Origin: Struthio camelus
Taxonomy: Eukaryota > Chordata > Aves > Struthioniformes > Struthionidae
NCBI RefSeq assembly: GCF_040807025.1
Contig: NC_090952.1
Location: 23,309,068 to 23,373,067, forward strand
Direction: 5' to 3'
Length of the DNA stretch: 64,000 bases
Shown here: positions 25,501 through 39,718 of the stretch, in pieces
Numbering within the stretch: the first letter of the stretch is position 1
Layout: every line of letters begins with the position of its first letter
Made by a program: the position numbers and the translations under genes
The notes under the pieces: generated by a model
What the model was told of the DNA's origin: nothing
The model's input: the letters and a program-made list of their open reading frames with translations, nothing else
Database searches by the model: none

Positions 25501-28500
25501 TAAGAATGTCACAGTTCACAAACCCTGCTATCTAATGCAAAGAGCGCTGTTCTCTGCCAGTTCACTGTATGCACCAACACACATTCCTCTTCACGATGAG
25601 GGGAGGGCAGGTTTGTAGCAATACAGAATTTTAGAATTGGCTTCAGAACTCTGTTCTTCAGGGCAAACGGCACAGCAAAGATAACCCATTTAAAGAATCT
25701 TTTTCTTTTATAAACATTTTACACTACTAATTTGTCCTGCTTTAGAGACAGCTAGGCAATACTATGCAAAATGCCTTTCAGTATAGTTCTCTGCATTATA
25801 TACACAACAATCTTTATAGCTTTGGTAAGTCCCATCAAATTTATCTCTAGTTTAGAACTCCCTTGATTCACATAAAGATGGAAACCCTCAACATTTTTGT
25901 ACACTCGTATCCACAGTATGTCATCATGTAAATGTGACAAGAGGTTTAAGAAAAAAAAAAAAAAAAGAAAAAGAAAAAGAAAAACCACCCAATTCCACCA
26001 GCTGTTTTACCACGTAGGTGAACATTTGTACCAACAGAAACCAGGGACTTTGCTAAGGTGCCAGCCTGCATGCACTGCATTAGAGGCAAACCCTAAGCAT
26101 ACGTCCAAGAAAATGACATTCATGTAAGTAAAAGGAGGAGGAAAAAAAATAAGGCAAGAAAAAGGTGATTAAAAATGAAAGCAAGGATAAAACTGACTGT
26201 GCTAGGATGCTCAGAGGAACCTAAAAGCTATTACACTTCTAACATTCCAGGAATGCCCTCATTTTCTAAACATGAACTGGTCAGCTCGCTCTCTCTCCTT
26301 CATTTCAGTCGCAAAATTCTGCAAATCTAAAAAAAACCGTTCCACGTTAAGAGTACACACTTTTTCCCCTATTAGGCATTTTACTTGCAGCTAGCAAAAT
26401 AATTCCTTGTTCTTTGAGCATATTTTTTCACTTGCCGCTAAGAACATTCAATTTAAACTAACTGTTTTGTGATCAATTAGCAGAATGAAAATGCCCAGAA
26501 ACTGAAAAATGATATTAGAGATGTTTAAGGACTTAAATACACTACTCCTGAATTTAATTAATTAAAAAGCAAGTTTTGACAGCACTGGAATCGGTACCAT
26601 TTCCTGCAAATACTCACTCCCCCTTCTTGCTTCCTTCAGAGGCGAGAAAAAAGTGACTGGAAAGCTAGCAAGCTGGTAAAAGATCATCCATACAAACATA
26701 TGCAAACATATGGCATCATTCAACTTATTGAGGATTAAACTAACACTGGTAAAAATTCAGCAAAGACAAGACTAAACAAATGCGTGCAACTCAAAGTTAT
26801 GAAAAGAATATCCACAATGATTTGGGGTATTTAAATAGATTCCAGAGCTCTATCACCGAAGCACGTAAGACTTTTATATGCCTAATCACTTTTTTGGATT
26901 ATATTAAACCTCTGATGCATCCTGTAAGGTACAGTGAAAAGAAGGCAGAAAGTAAATTTAAGGACTTTAGGACATCAGCATGCATACAAAACATTTCTTT
27001 TCAAGTACTACAGGAAAAAAAAAAAAAGACATAGTTACTATACCTTCTCCAATAGGAGCTGGATCTGGTCCTGACTTTTCAAAGTTAATAACAACTCCAC
27101 TTTGAACTTTTTGAACTAAGGACTCTAAACATTGATTCAACATTCTTTGTGTCCGAACGCAGTAGGAACGACCTATACAAGAGATAAATTGCGCAAGGAA
27201 AATATGAAAGCAAGGTTTGGGCAATCTTAATTAAGGAATACATTTTGTTACATAATCACATTGTCAAGGCTTTCAACTTTACCTAAAATAATAGCAAACT
27301 TAGTAAAAGCCGATGTAAAACTCCAAGTACTTTTCAAATGCAAACACAACCAAGGAAAACCAAACTAGTATTTATTATCTCATGAAGTCTCATTAGTGGA
27401 AACAAGCCTTGAAGGCTATATATCAGGCTGGTCCAGACTGGGTTTATAAAGGTCCTTAAGAACCTCCGATTTCACCAGGACTTCCTAACTCATCCGCTTT
27501 CATCTCTCCAGACCTAATCAACTATAATTCAACCCTTAACATCCCCTCCCAAGTAATATTTTTTTCAAGCAACAACTTAGCAAGAATTCTGATGAAGATA
27601 TAGAGGAGCAAACTCACTCCAGAATTAACTCTCTTAAAATTATATCCAGCTTATTAGCTGTGCAGCAGAATTAAGCTCTCAACGTTACCTGTCCCACTCA
27701 CTCAACATTTAAATAACAAATCTCACGGCTGAGCAAAGCCAACCTCTGCAAGGACAACCTAATTCTCCAATCCCTCCTACTGCTGCATCAAGGAGATCCT
27801 CTCAAATCTAGAAATCTGAAAAAGGAATGTGGCTTATTTTAGAGTTTTCCTGTGCTACTGGAAAACCAAGCTCAAATTGCACCACAAAGATCCACACGGA
27901 ACCTGACTAATCTGTACATGGCGTTTAAAGGGAGAAAAGCAAGAGGTAAAGTTGAATCAAAGAAAAAGAACATTTTAAGTCAGATACCAAATGTAAATGA
28001 GAGCCAAGTGATGTTCAGTTACCTCCTGTGACTTCACACATCTGTGTGATGGCAGATTCATCAGTAGGCACACTCCCAAGCTGCTCTGGTTCAGCAGATG
28101 CAGCTCCTGGCAAACGCAGCACTAGAGCAAACAGCCTTTGATCCCAACGAAATGGTTCTTTGGTTAGTTCACTTCCAGGCAAAGGAGAGTTCAAAGGAAG
28201 ATGAAGCTAGCAAAATAAGATTTGAAGAACATTCTCAAGTATTTGACAAAGTCACCTGAAAACATAATACTCAAGTTTTTAATTACTTTGTAAGCAAGGA
28301 CCTGATTTTTTTCTCCTATCCTCTAGTTCATCTGAAGTCATAGTTTGGAAACACATACGGACTATGAATTTGGTGACCACACAATGACAACACAGCCAGT
28401 TTCTTTTCTCTAAAAAATAGGTTGATGAATGAAATGGAAGTACTATTCACAGCAAAAAAATGCAATTGATAGTCATCGCAGCATAGTACCAACTTGCAAG

Positions 28501-31500
28501 ATCATAATCTGAATGAATCTAACACAAGTTTACCTCCTCTTGAACTCCAGCCGTATTTGTCAGTTTGTTTCCATCTGTGATGGTAATTAAAATAGATGGC
28601 TCCAAAAAGAATGGATTCCTTCCCTAGAGATGAAAGCACAGGAACACTAAGAGTAATACTCAATTGTAGACTTGTATTTTTGTCATTATAAAATAAGCAG
28701 TAAGATGAGCAACCTTTCAGAACAGTCCTGTAATTTTCTTTAAACAGCTGTGGGACTATACAGAACTACCTAAATAGCGCTGCACTGCGCACTCACACAC
28801 TCCCAATTATTTGCCTGAACACATTTTTTAAATTACTACTCTTTTCTCCAGTAACAGCACCAACCTCCTGTTCCCCACAAAAGCAGTACATAAACTAGTA
28901 ACAGCACAGAGAACTCCAGGGTACGTTCAGGACACATGTCCTGAACGTATGTGTTTCTCTGCTGCATGTGACAGCAAAGAAAAAAATGAATCATCTTCCA
29001 AATTTTAACACACAGCTATCCAACAGAACAATGCATAAAAAATTGTAGAAAGCAAAAAGATAAATTGAACCATAAGAAAAATCACTCCATCAAAAAACAC
29101 ACCAAAACTAAAACGACAGTCTATAAACGGATTTGTTACCTGTCCATAGTTGTCTATTCCAGACACTAATCTATTGAGATTTAGCAAGTCAAATGATGAT
29201 CTGAGTGCCTGACCAAGGGTTGTTAGTCCTGAAGCTTGCAGATTTTTCAGTTCATTCATAAATGTTGCGTGATTTTCCTTCCATCCAGCCTGAAACAGAA
29301 AACAAGAAAGCCTATTAGCTATTTTAGTAACAACCTATGAGTTGTCATTAATGAACTTGGAGCTGTCGTTAATCTCCCTCTGCATCAAAAGTATGATTAT
29401 ATTCCTCATTAACGTATACAGTGCATTGTTTTCTTGCTACATACACCTAATCCATGTCTTACTGCACAACTTGACGTGAAACATACAGCAAGTATACAAT
29501 GGGATACTGACAAAATACACACACTATCAACTATTTGAAATAATTTACAGCTACCCACCTTCCACCATGAAAACTGCTGTAGAGGTCACGCAACTGATAG
29601 AACTATTTGGATTCAGCATGTGAACGTTTTATTAGAAGGAACTCTTAAAATAAATCCAATTTGTAAGTCAGAATAGTAGTTCCCAAAGTAAGAAAAGCAA
29701 TGATAAAAGGAAGACATGAGCAGCACAGTGTTCCTGCTTCTTCCATCATTTACCCCTTTTCACCCTTCCCTCCATAAATCCAGACTAGAAGAAAAGGATG
29801 CATACGCAACATATAATACAAGAGCTGGATTCTAACAGCCAAAATTAAAAACAGGAAAAAAAAAAAAAGGGGGGGGGGGAAGCAGTAATAATGCTGATTG
29901 TCATCTTTGCTCCCCGGTCACCTCCTCTCCCTCCCCCCAGTTTCCCCAAATAGGAAGCGTTATTAGCATATAAAATAATAGAGGGCATATTTAAAGAACT
30001 ATCATCAGTCATTTTCAATATATTCCATCACTACGACTTGCTTAACTTTTCCCTCTTCTTTTCCTGGGTTCATTTCATGCCTTTCAATGCATTATCAAGC
30101 ATCTTCCATCACTTCTGCATTAAAAACCCCACGATTTTCTCCTAGCTTGATTCAACCCCTAGCCCCATGCTCTCTGACTACATTCTTCTGCCCTAACTTC
30201 CCACTGTAAACCTTCCTATGGAGTATTTGCAAACACCTGATGTTTGACCTAGAAAGCAGGCAAGACATACTTTCTGGTCTCCTGCTTCAAGAAAATAGGC
30301 ATGCAGGCATACGACTGTCTTTTGTTCACAACTTCAGTTGGAGAGTCCTCTCACTAACTATTTCCGTTTCTTTGCTGCCACCCAAACCTTTCCAGAGCTT
30401 CTGAATGCAACTTATTACTTAATTCTTTTGGTTGCCCTGAAACCTGCATAACAGCCTCACACCTTGAGAGATGTGCCTGGATTCCTCTGCACCTGAATCT
30501 GCCGTTCAAAACCAGACGCAGTTGTAGACCAGCTGCTGGCTCTCAATTCCATGCTTTAGCAGAACTTGCTCTTTTACAGAGGAGAAAATAGGACAAATTT
30601 AGAGAAGGCCAGAGGCTTCTCTCCCACATCCCAAAGGCTAGCAGGTGGTGGGCAGAAGCCAGCAGCTGGTAGAAGGTGAAGAGAGCTGTAACACCCAGAA
30701 GTTCTGGGTGACAAGTAGTACAAGATCTGGGGGGGGGGGGGCGGAGGGGAGTATAGAAAACCTGCTCACGCATTTGTCTTGGGCCTTTGCTTTTAAACTA
30801 TTAACAAAAAAAAACCCCACACACTCATGTAAGACAGAACCAAACAATTGTTTAGAGCATTTCGGTATCTTCCACCTCAAAATTTTGGAGATCAAAAAAA
30901 AAAAAAAATAGAGTTATCGTTGATAAAGCTTGCAGATAACTCAAAGGAACTGCAGAAAGAGATGAGGACAGATCAACCCTACATCAAGCAGTCCGGATCC
31001 TATGGTAAAGCAGACTAACATACACATCGAACAGATGTGATTCACGTTCCTTCTTCCTAAAAAGTCGTGTGCTTCTAGGATGGCAGGCTGCTGTAGAAAA
31101 CACCGGCTTGTGGGGAATTAGGGCATGATTTAAGCTGCCCCAACCAAAACAAGCAACCCCAGATGTTCACACAGTTATCAGCCTTGCTATCACATCTCGC
31201 TGCTTGGACTGTTCTTACAGTAAGCAAGCAGTTATTCACCCAGGCTATCATCTGACAGCACCAGAGAGGTTTCCAGGCTTCACGCGGAATCCTAGTTAGG
31301 CAGACAAGGAGAATGATTTCAGACAGTCCGACTTTTCCTGGGACAACCTCTGAACAACAAATCATCCACGGGAAGTAGTTTGTCTCCTCCCTGGCTGCAC
31401 TGGTGTCAGGAGCAATCACATGCTGACTATTCCACTTCGTGCGAGAATCTAGGAGGACAGGATTTTCCTGCACTTTTTTAAAAACAGTTGCATCCCACTG

Positions 31501-34500
31501 CCAATTTCTCGTACACTCTGTCGGCTCGGGAGATGGTAATGGAGTAGACAGCAAGTTTTGAGCCATAAACCAAGAAAAGAACGGAGCAGAAACAAAGGAA
31601 GAGTTTGACCATCCTGAACGCGAGATGTTCACCCTCTCTGCTTAGCTCTCCGGCCTAAACTAGGAGGATTTATTTTCTCTTTAGAACAATGAAGCACCAT
31701 AAGGAGAATCAACAAAAACAGTTTTTGGTCAAATTTAGCTCCTTGAACCAGTTCTTCAGGATTTAGATTAGTACACAGGAAAAGAGGAAAATTCTGCAAT
31801 GGGGCTAAGAGGCAAAATAGACTTTCAGCAGCAGCTCATCATTAAACTGGCCTAGCTTCATCAAACTACACTAAGTTCAAAGGAAACATGTCATGCTGCG
31901 CCCAGTCAGCCAAATAAATTTCAATCAAATAGGATCAGTGCACCCTCTCCCTCCCAATCAGAGCGTAACAAAACATGGCATCTCATCAGCTGAGCCTTGG
32001 TAACTCCCCCCACACATACTCGCAGCCCAAGGCAAGCATAAGGTGATAGCTTTGTACAACGCTGTGTCACTGCAGGGTATGTGACACGTTCGCACCTGGA
32101 AACCACAGGTTCCGATTCCCCTCGTTCCACTCCCCAACTCAACCAGCAGCCACCCAGCCCCAGCCTTGGGATACAGAAGATTTAGCAGAATTTACAGGAT
32201 TTACAGGGGCTCATTGTTTTGGAGAACAAGACCAATGTGTTAATTATCTTTTTTCAGAATAAAGGAACACCAAATCCCAACAACACCTGTGTTGTCCTTA
32301 AAAGACATTTTTTAATGAAGATTTGTAACGAGTGAACCTTAGTAACTTATCTAGTCTCTCTGGAAAAGTCTCCAGAGATGCCGCTATTCTAAGGACTATT
32401 CACTTGCTGCTTTCCCTATTCCAAGATCTCTAATGGATAAGCATCTGAACACAGCTGCTTTGTGCCTCTCAGTTCAAAGAGCACAGAGAACCGTAAACTC
32501 CTCCAGACCTATTCTTAATGAGGCATCTTGAGACACCTACCAAAAACTCCCAAGCATACCAGAACAGTGCAAATCACATGTAAAACACTGCTCTTGGCAC
32601 AAAAGGAGAACTATTGCACCCTTAAGTATTTGGTCTACATGTTTCACACTAGAAATGTGCATGACACTTCAGAATACACCTAATGCCTTAAGGATTCCCA
32701 TTCTTCAAATCCTTTGCTTTGTCAAGCTGAATGAGCTCTCTCCGTACAAACAGGGAGGCTCTCCCCACCCAAAACCCAGAAGGTATCCTTTGACCGAACA
32801 GAACAATTACACAGAACTTTTGATTTCTAGGAACACGCAGATACAAGTGAAACTGCTACACTTTGTCTGGCAAAAACACTTATCCAATGAGTCAAGTTTC
32901 TTGGGAATAACCAGGTCCTACTTCAAAAAGTGTTTTTCAGTGAGGATTGCTCTTTGAGTTTCTTTATTGCAAAAGCACATTGGGGAGTAAAGCATTTACA
33001 AAGGCAGCGTTATTTCTAGGCTCTGATTGAAACGCTGATGAATTTAGTAGTATTTCTTTTTAAAACAGTAAAAGTTCTCACTGATATTTGGAGATTTTGT
33101 TATTTTCCACTTCTGAAAACATTTGCTTGGCTTCCAACGCTACTGTGTTTGATCTAGCAGCAGCATAGTTGATTGCCTGCAAAATATGCTGTACTTTTTT
33201 CCAGTGCTTAACCAAGTATGCTGAAGATACAAAAGAGTAACTGATCATCATTAGTTTGGCGTCTAGGAAAACTGCTTTTCCATTACATCCTACAGCCTCT
33301 CACAGAATCTTGAACTCAAGACAAGCCAGAGGATATCTGTACCTATTCCTCTTACATAAAAAAAAAATAGTACCAGAGCACTTCTCATTAAGTGAACAAG
33401 AGCAGAAGATGCAGGATTTGCCTAATTCTATACCTAGTTTCAAATAAAAGTCTGATTAGTTAGCATGCTACATTCTTCAATTCATCCTCAAAACAAGCTT
33501 TCTGTATCAAAAATACCAAACTTAATGACAAGAAGGTCTACTGCTGTACAATGTTTCTCCTAGGAAAATTCTAATCAATGAAGTTACAGTAAATAATTAA
33601 ACATGTATTTCAGGGACAGACACTCAAGTTTGAGAAGTATCCTTTCCTCCTCATTTATACAGTAGACTCATCCTTCAAGTGAAATAAAGAGAGTCAAGTA
33701 TGTAACACAGAGCATACAGACAACAAGTTCAACAAAAGCACTTTAAAGTGATTAAATAATAATCCTTCCTAAATTCAAAATACTGCCACTAATGCTGCTT
33801 AGGAAAAAACACTGCTTCTACATAGTACTACTTTCTTTTGCCAGTAGAGATATTAAGGAGCAAAAAACAAACGTAATTATGAAGTCAGAATTAAACATAA
33901 TTGTTTAGCTGTTTATGAACCAGTTCTAATATTGAGCGTTGAATTTTTCATCTTCCGTATTGCGTTCGTACTTAGTCACTTTTACACCCAGAATTTATCA
34001 CTAGTAATCTGAGGGGCTTCTATCTTGCCACAATATTACCATACTATCCTTTGATAACTTATAAGAACAAATAATTTTAGCCAGTATACGCATACCAACA
34101 GATTTTTAAAGACAACTAGAAAAAAGCTAGTAGCGTAAGCAAAAGTCCCACCCTTCTTGCTTATGCCAAGAACAGGCAAAAATGCAGTGTCATTTAGCCT
34201 TCTGTGTTGATAATTACAAGTTTTGGATACCATCCTATGAAACGCTGAGATCTGGAAGCCCACAAAAGCAGCAGCATACCACTCTCCAGCTGCTGGCTTC
34301 TGCCTCCGCAAGTCAATCGTACTGGGAAAACTAAGTCCAGCTGAAAAGTAAAATTTTTTTCTACTGGCTTAGTTTTCAACCGATTCTGTGCCCTGCTCTA
34401 TTTCGCCACGCAGCTAGAGAAGAATTTCTTCTGCTTCAAAACGCAGGTAAGGTCAAATGGCTTTGAGGCCCAGTAGAGAGGCCCAGAACATCCAACTTTC

Positions 34501-37500
34501 AGACTAAAGGAAGGATGAAGAATCGAGTGAAGAGAAGGCTCTATTTACCCCAACAAGTCCCAGGCCTATCTGTAAGAAGTATAATTGAGCAGCAAATGAC
34601 AGTCTTACTCAGAATCAACAGATTAAAAAGAGCTTCAAGATTTAGGGAAAACAGCAATTTCAGTTGTGAGAAGTGGGAAAGCTTACCTTATAAAATGTAT
34701 TACTTTAAAAAAAAATAACAACCTATGTTCATTATACAACGTAGAACATTATCAAAATACAAGCGAAACATTACCAAGTTTCGGATGTGTTCAACGTGTC
34801 ATGTTGCAACCCCAGCTACGCTGCCTTAACTCTCATATTTACTGTCTTTATTTTTCTTTAACAATGCAACGTTTTAAGGCAGCATGGCTGACATCAACTA
34901 TTTCATAACGTGCTTTGGTCAGCCTGTGTGGGCAGACCCAGGGTTTGGACAGTCTGAGCACAAGAACTCCAGGTCCAGAGCACCCTCTCCCCATTTCACC
35001 AGCTCCATGCAATCAGGGGGGGCCGGAGCTTTCCAGGGCTTCAAGCCTTTGTTTTTAGTGCTTTTACAGCACATACCAAAAGACACTGGATTATGAAACA
35101 GTAGCTTATCGTTTATGGGATTGCTTTCAGATCTGATTCAAAGTATAACACTACCAAAAAGTAATCCTCCAAATTAGAAGATAATTTGGAATCTAGCACG
35201 CCAATCACAACAAACCGTTTTGCAGAAGTACGCAATATTTACTTAAACATAGATTTTTTTTTTAAGGTTTTGCTAAAATTTTCCCCAATAGTAAGAACGT
35301 GATTTTTAGGTATTATAACACATGTAAGATATATATGTAAGTTTCCGAGTAATTTAAGTCATAATTCAACGTACCCATCTTAGGAAAACATAGGCTAATA
35401 CAGGATAACATGTCTATGGCATACTGGGTTGTCACTGACACCCATTTGGAAAGACAAGGTAAAATAAGGTAAGACAAATCCAACTGCTGAAACCTTACAC
35501 CACTCCTGCTATGAAATTTAAGTACCTTGTGAAGAAAATGAAGCCAGCAGAACATTTTGCCTTTCAACTCAAAATGATAAACTTACCAGTGAACAGAGAG
35601 ATAACTTGAAACTGTAAACGTGACGACCAGTCAAATCTGTTCATGGCTGTGTAAGAATCAAGCAGACAGTTCCCTTCTAGGCAACCGAATTACTCCTTCT
35701 GACTCCCCTCAATGCCAGAGGTTGCTCCTTGAACACCAAAACTTAGTCATGTTTCTATAACCTCCTTAACATAGCCCCACCATCGCTCCGCAAGTTCTGC
35801 GGCGGGGAATACTCTCCTACGTGAGCTAGAGCTTCCCTGACCCAGCTTCAGTAATTTTAGAACAGGAATTCCAGTAAATACAACACTACCTTTATGTCCA
35901 AAACAGTAAGAGAATTAGTCAGCCCAGTTTTGCTACGACAAAATGTAGCCCAGGAGGAGGAGAGGAGTGGTCCTAATACCATTTTTCCTCCCTTCCCTGC
36001 TAGGAGCAGTAACACTGCTGGTAGATACAGAACAGCCTATATCCATACTCCTACTTTTTTTATTTGATGCTCAGGAAGGTGTACTACCTGGAAATAGCTC
36101 ACAGTAGAACAGAAGTATCGATTATGCTATGAAACATCTTTTACAATTTTTCTAACATTTAAAAATCCTAAAATGAGTCAACATAATCACCTAACTTGTT
36201 GATTTTCACAAATGTTTGTCTGAACTGTGCAGATGGGGGTGGGGGAAGGAACAGCTCCAAGAGAGGCTTACAAAGACTGACCGCCCTCCAAAACACAGTT
36301 ATGAATGCCACGTTTGAGGCAACAAGAGCTCTCAGGTTCTGTCTGTACCTTGGCTGCAGAATACCTCTTCTCCAGTGTCAGTACCTGCGTGTTCTCATTA
36401 TTTTTATGTAACATAGCAGTCATGCAGATGCACAATATCAAATAAACTTGCAAGAGTAATTTTTTTCTTTCTTGGCACAGCACAGCACCGGAACACCCAT
36501 CTTTCAGATGCGAGATTAGAATACCACCAGAACAGAATGATACTGGCCCAGAGGCCTGCGTTCAACCTATTATCAGAGACCGTGCTGTACACTGTGAGCC
36601 AGCTCAGATACAAGCTGTACAGTCCTGGATCTGGAGCACTAGTGAGTGCTGGTAGAGGTCTATCAATGGATCTTAATGGTCCGATATAAAGTTTGTGGGG
36701 AGATGAGAAAAATTTGACGGGATCAAGCAAGGTGGGGAACTGCTATCTCTATGTTACGCTCTCTAGCGCACAGTAAATCATTCGTATTATTAGTTTTGTT
36801 CCCCACTGTTCTCGTCTCCCCTTGCCTTAGGTAAGTTTGAAGCACAAAAAGCTGTTACTCTAATCCTTCCCTGTAACAAACGAGGAAGGCAAACACGTCT
36901 TGGTTAACAAGCTAGCGGAGCCTGTATTTAGATTTTCACAGGAAAGGCTGGTTTTGCAAAGCAGAGTGTTCAGTGTAAAGACTAGGCATGACCCTACTGC
37001 AGACCACAGAAATGAGCCCTACTCTCTCAGGCAGGTATACACTGCTGTTTACTAAGAGATGAGCCTAGGAAAAATATCTTCTCAGAATACTGCATATATT
37101 TCTCATTGAAGGAATATTTAAATTCGTGAATTCACTATCCACTACAACTTTCCTCAGTAAGCCCACAGGGTACTCATATATAATGAAGAGACTGAAATAG
37201 TCACTCGCTCCTCCTTATATTAGGGATAGTGACAGGCAGGTTAGAAATGTAAGGCTAAAGCATTGTGAATAGTAAGCAAATTGTTTCTTTCTGTCAGTTA
37301 TTTCTGCTATTTTTGTGAGACACTGGAACTGAGAGTGAGTAGTCAAGGGCTTCTTTAAACCCAGGTAGGACTGTTTTGACAAATTTTATTATTATTAAAA
37401 CACTTACTATTATTCACTCCCACTCAAATAACCTATAAAAGTTTAATAGGCAAAAAACTTCTCCAAGAGAGCAGAAAAGCATAAGCTACATAAATACATC

Positions 37501-39679
37501 TTCAGAAAGAAGACACTCAAGAAGAGCAGACAATTCTTTTAATCTCCCAGTTTGAGACATTTTGTTTGACAACACAGAATTTTTCCAGAAAGCTGTTACC
37601 TGTATGCCATCTCCCTCCGTTTCCAGGCACCACGAGTATTCCAATTTTCTCCAGCTCAGGACAAAGTAATGTAGCTCCATACCCTGCACAGTTAGACACC
37701 CTCCTTCCCCCAGTTATTTTTTTCCTTCACAACCGGAGACAACTTTAATGCAAGAAACAACGTGTTATTCCCTGGCAGTGTTTGGGTCAGCAAGCAGTGC
37801 AGCACACAGATTCATGCAGAACAAGGTAGCTGGTGCTAAGGACATGACATGTGCATTACTGCATTTCACGGGTTTTCCTTCAGAACAGCTCTAGTACAGT
37901 CCCAAGGTCTTATCACTCAGTAGCAATCAGAAAGCATCTTCCAGTTTTATTTCATCCAAAAGCAATCCAGGTCTTGCACTCCAAAGCAGGTCTGCAGTAT
38001 AAATAAAGGTGCACCCAGAGATCTGCTTCAATTGCACATTCTTAACCTGAATTCTTACGTTAAACGCACTCATTGAAGATTAATTCATTTTTAGGAAAAG
38101 GACAGAATGGACTAGCTCGCTTTTTAAAATCATAGATGTTAGTGAACGTGAACAAGATCAAAACTACACTTTAGTAAGATACGCAAGTCATGGTTACTGT
38201 TACTGATAGCCGGTTACACAAAAAGAAGTTTTATCTTCTATGGAAAAAAATTATTTCTCCATATTTCAAAAGTCACACACCTTGGAAAATAAGCTCATTT
38301 AAACTACACCATGTGCTCCACCATCCTTTTCAGAGGGAGTCAACATTAAACAAGATGTATAAAAACTTCCTCATCAAGAAAAAGTCAGGATGTTTATCTA
38401 AAAACGAATCATTAGTCTAAGTATAGTATCCATGAAAACCACTGGTAGAGAGGCTCTCAAGCTCAAGCTACAGAACAAGAGCACTGTAGTCTTCTGTTAA
38501 TTACGGGCATTCAAAGTGCAGCAGTATCTTCTCCGGTTAGAAATATGCAACAGAGATGCTATATGATCACCCAGAGTTGGAAAAAGTGCTTGGAATCAAG
38601 AGGTAATCACCACCAATTCCAAGCCTAATAATAATAACAGTAATACAAAACAAACACCTACCACCCTTCTATTCATTACCTGCTGCTCCTGCTTTAATTC
38701 ATCTCTGGATTTAGTTTTTTTAGTCAATAATGTTTCATGCAGTCCGACTGCTACGTTCACTGCATTTTTTTTGCTGCAAATGAGCGACAACCTAGGATAT
38801 TTTAGTAGAGAATTAAAACTAGAACAAGCTATGTTTTATACAATAGCTTAATGAAAATGAAGCAGATTCAATTACATAATTTGTAGCTCTGATACAGTAA
38901 GCAAATGAAGAGGTTACATGCTTCTGCTGAGTAGCACAGCATTCATTTTTAGAAACACCATTACAGGTGCACCTAAACAAAAAACTGAACAAAAAACACT
39001 GGCAAGCACGAGACAGTTGAACCACGAGCGTTCCAACCAAAAATTCTCATCAACTCATAGAGCCTGTTGCTCTTCCCAAGCATCAAACAATTCCAGTGCC
39101 ACACAGCCTCCAGCTCTGTCCTTCGCCTGGCCCCTTTCCACCCCCAGTAGCGCTGCAAAAGTCACAAGGAAAAAAAGATAGTAGCTAAGAGGTTACAGAG
39201 GGTATGCTATCAGCATACGTGAAGTCAGCACAAGGGATTCCTCATGTCCCACTTCTGGGAGTGGAGTAGAAGAGATATTCATGATTCTCTAGCTTTACAG
39301 CAAAGAACTGAAAGGATGCAGCATCATCCACATGCACTTTGAAAACCTTCACGTTCCTCTCCTCTCCTTCCAAAATACATCACAGAACTAATTCTACTAT
39401 ACTAAAATTTACATGTATTGAAAGCTTATTTATTCAAAAAGGAAGAAAAACATCTTGAAAGTCTAAAAAGATGGCAGTCTGAGGGGGCAACTTACAAGGG
39501 TCACCTAATCAAGAAAGTTTTCCCAATTTACATCAAAAATCCTATCCAAGGCATTACTGCAACACACAAGATAGACCTGAGACTACAATTGCATGTTTGC
39601 TGAAGAAGCATAATTTAGGAAATCTCAAACAAGTAAGCCAAGCAACCAACGTCAACTCCATTTTAAAGTCTGATATGGT

Positions 39680-39718
<39 letters not shown>

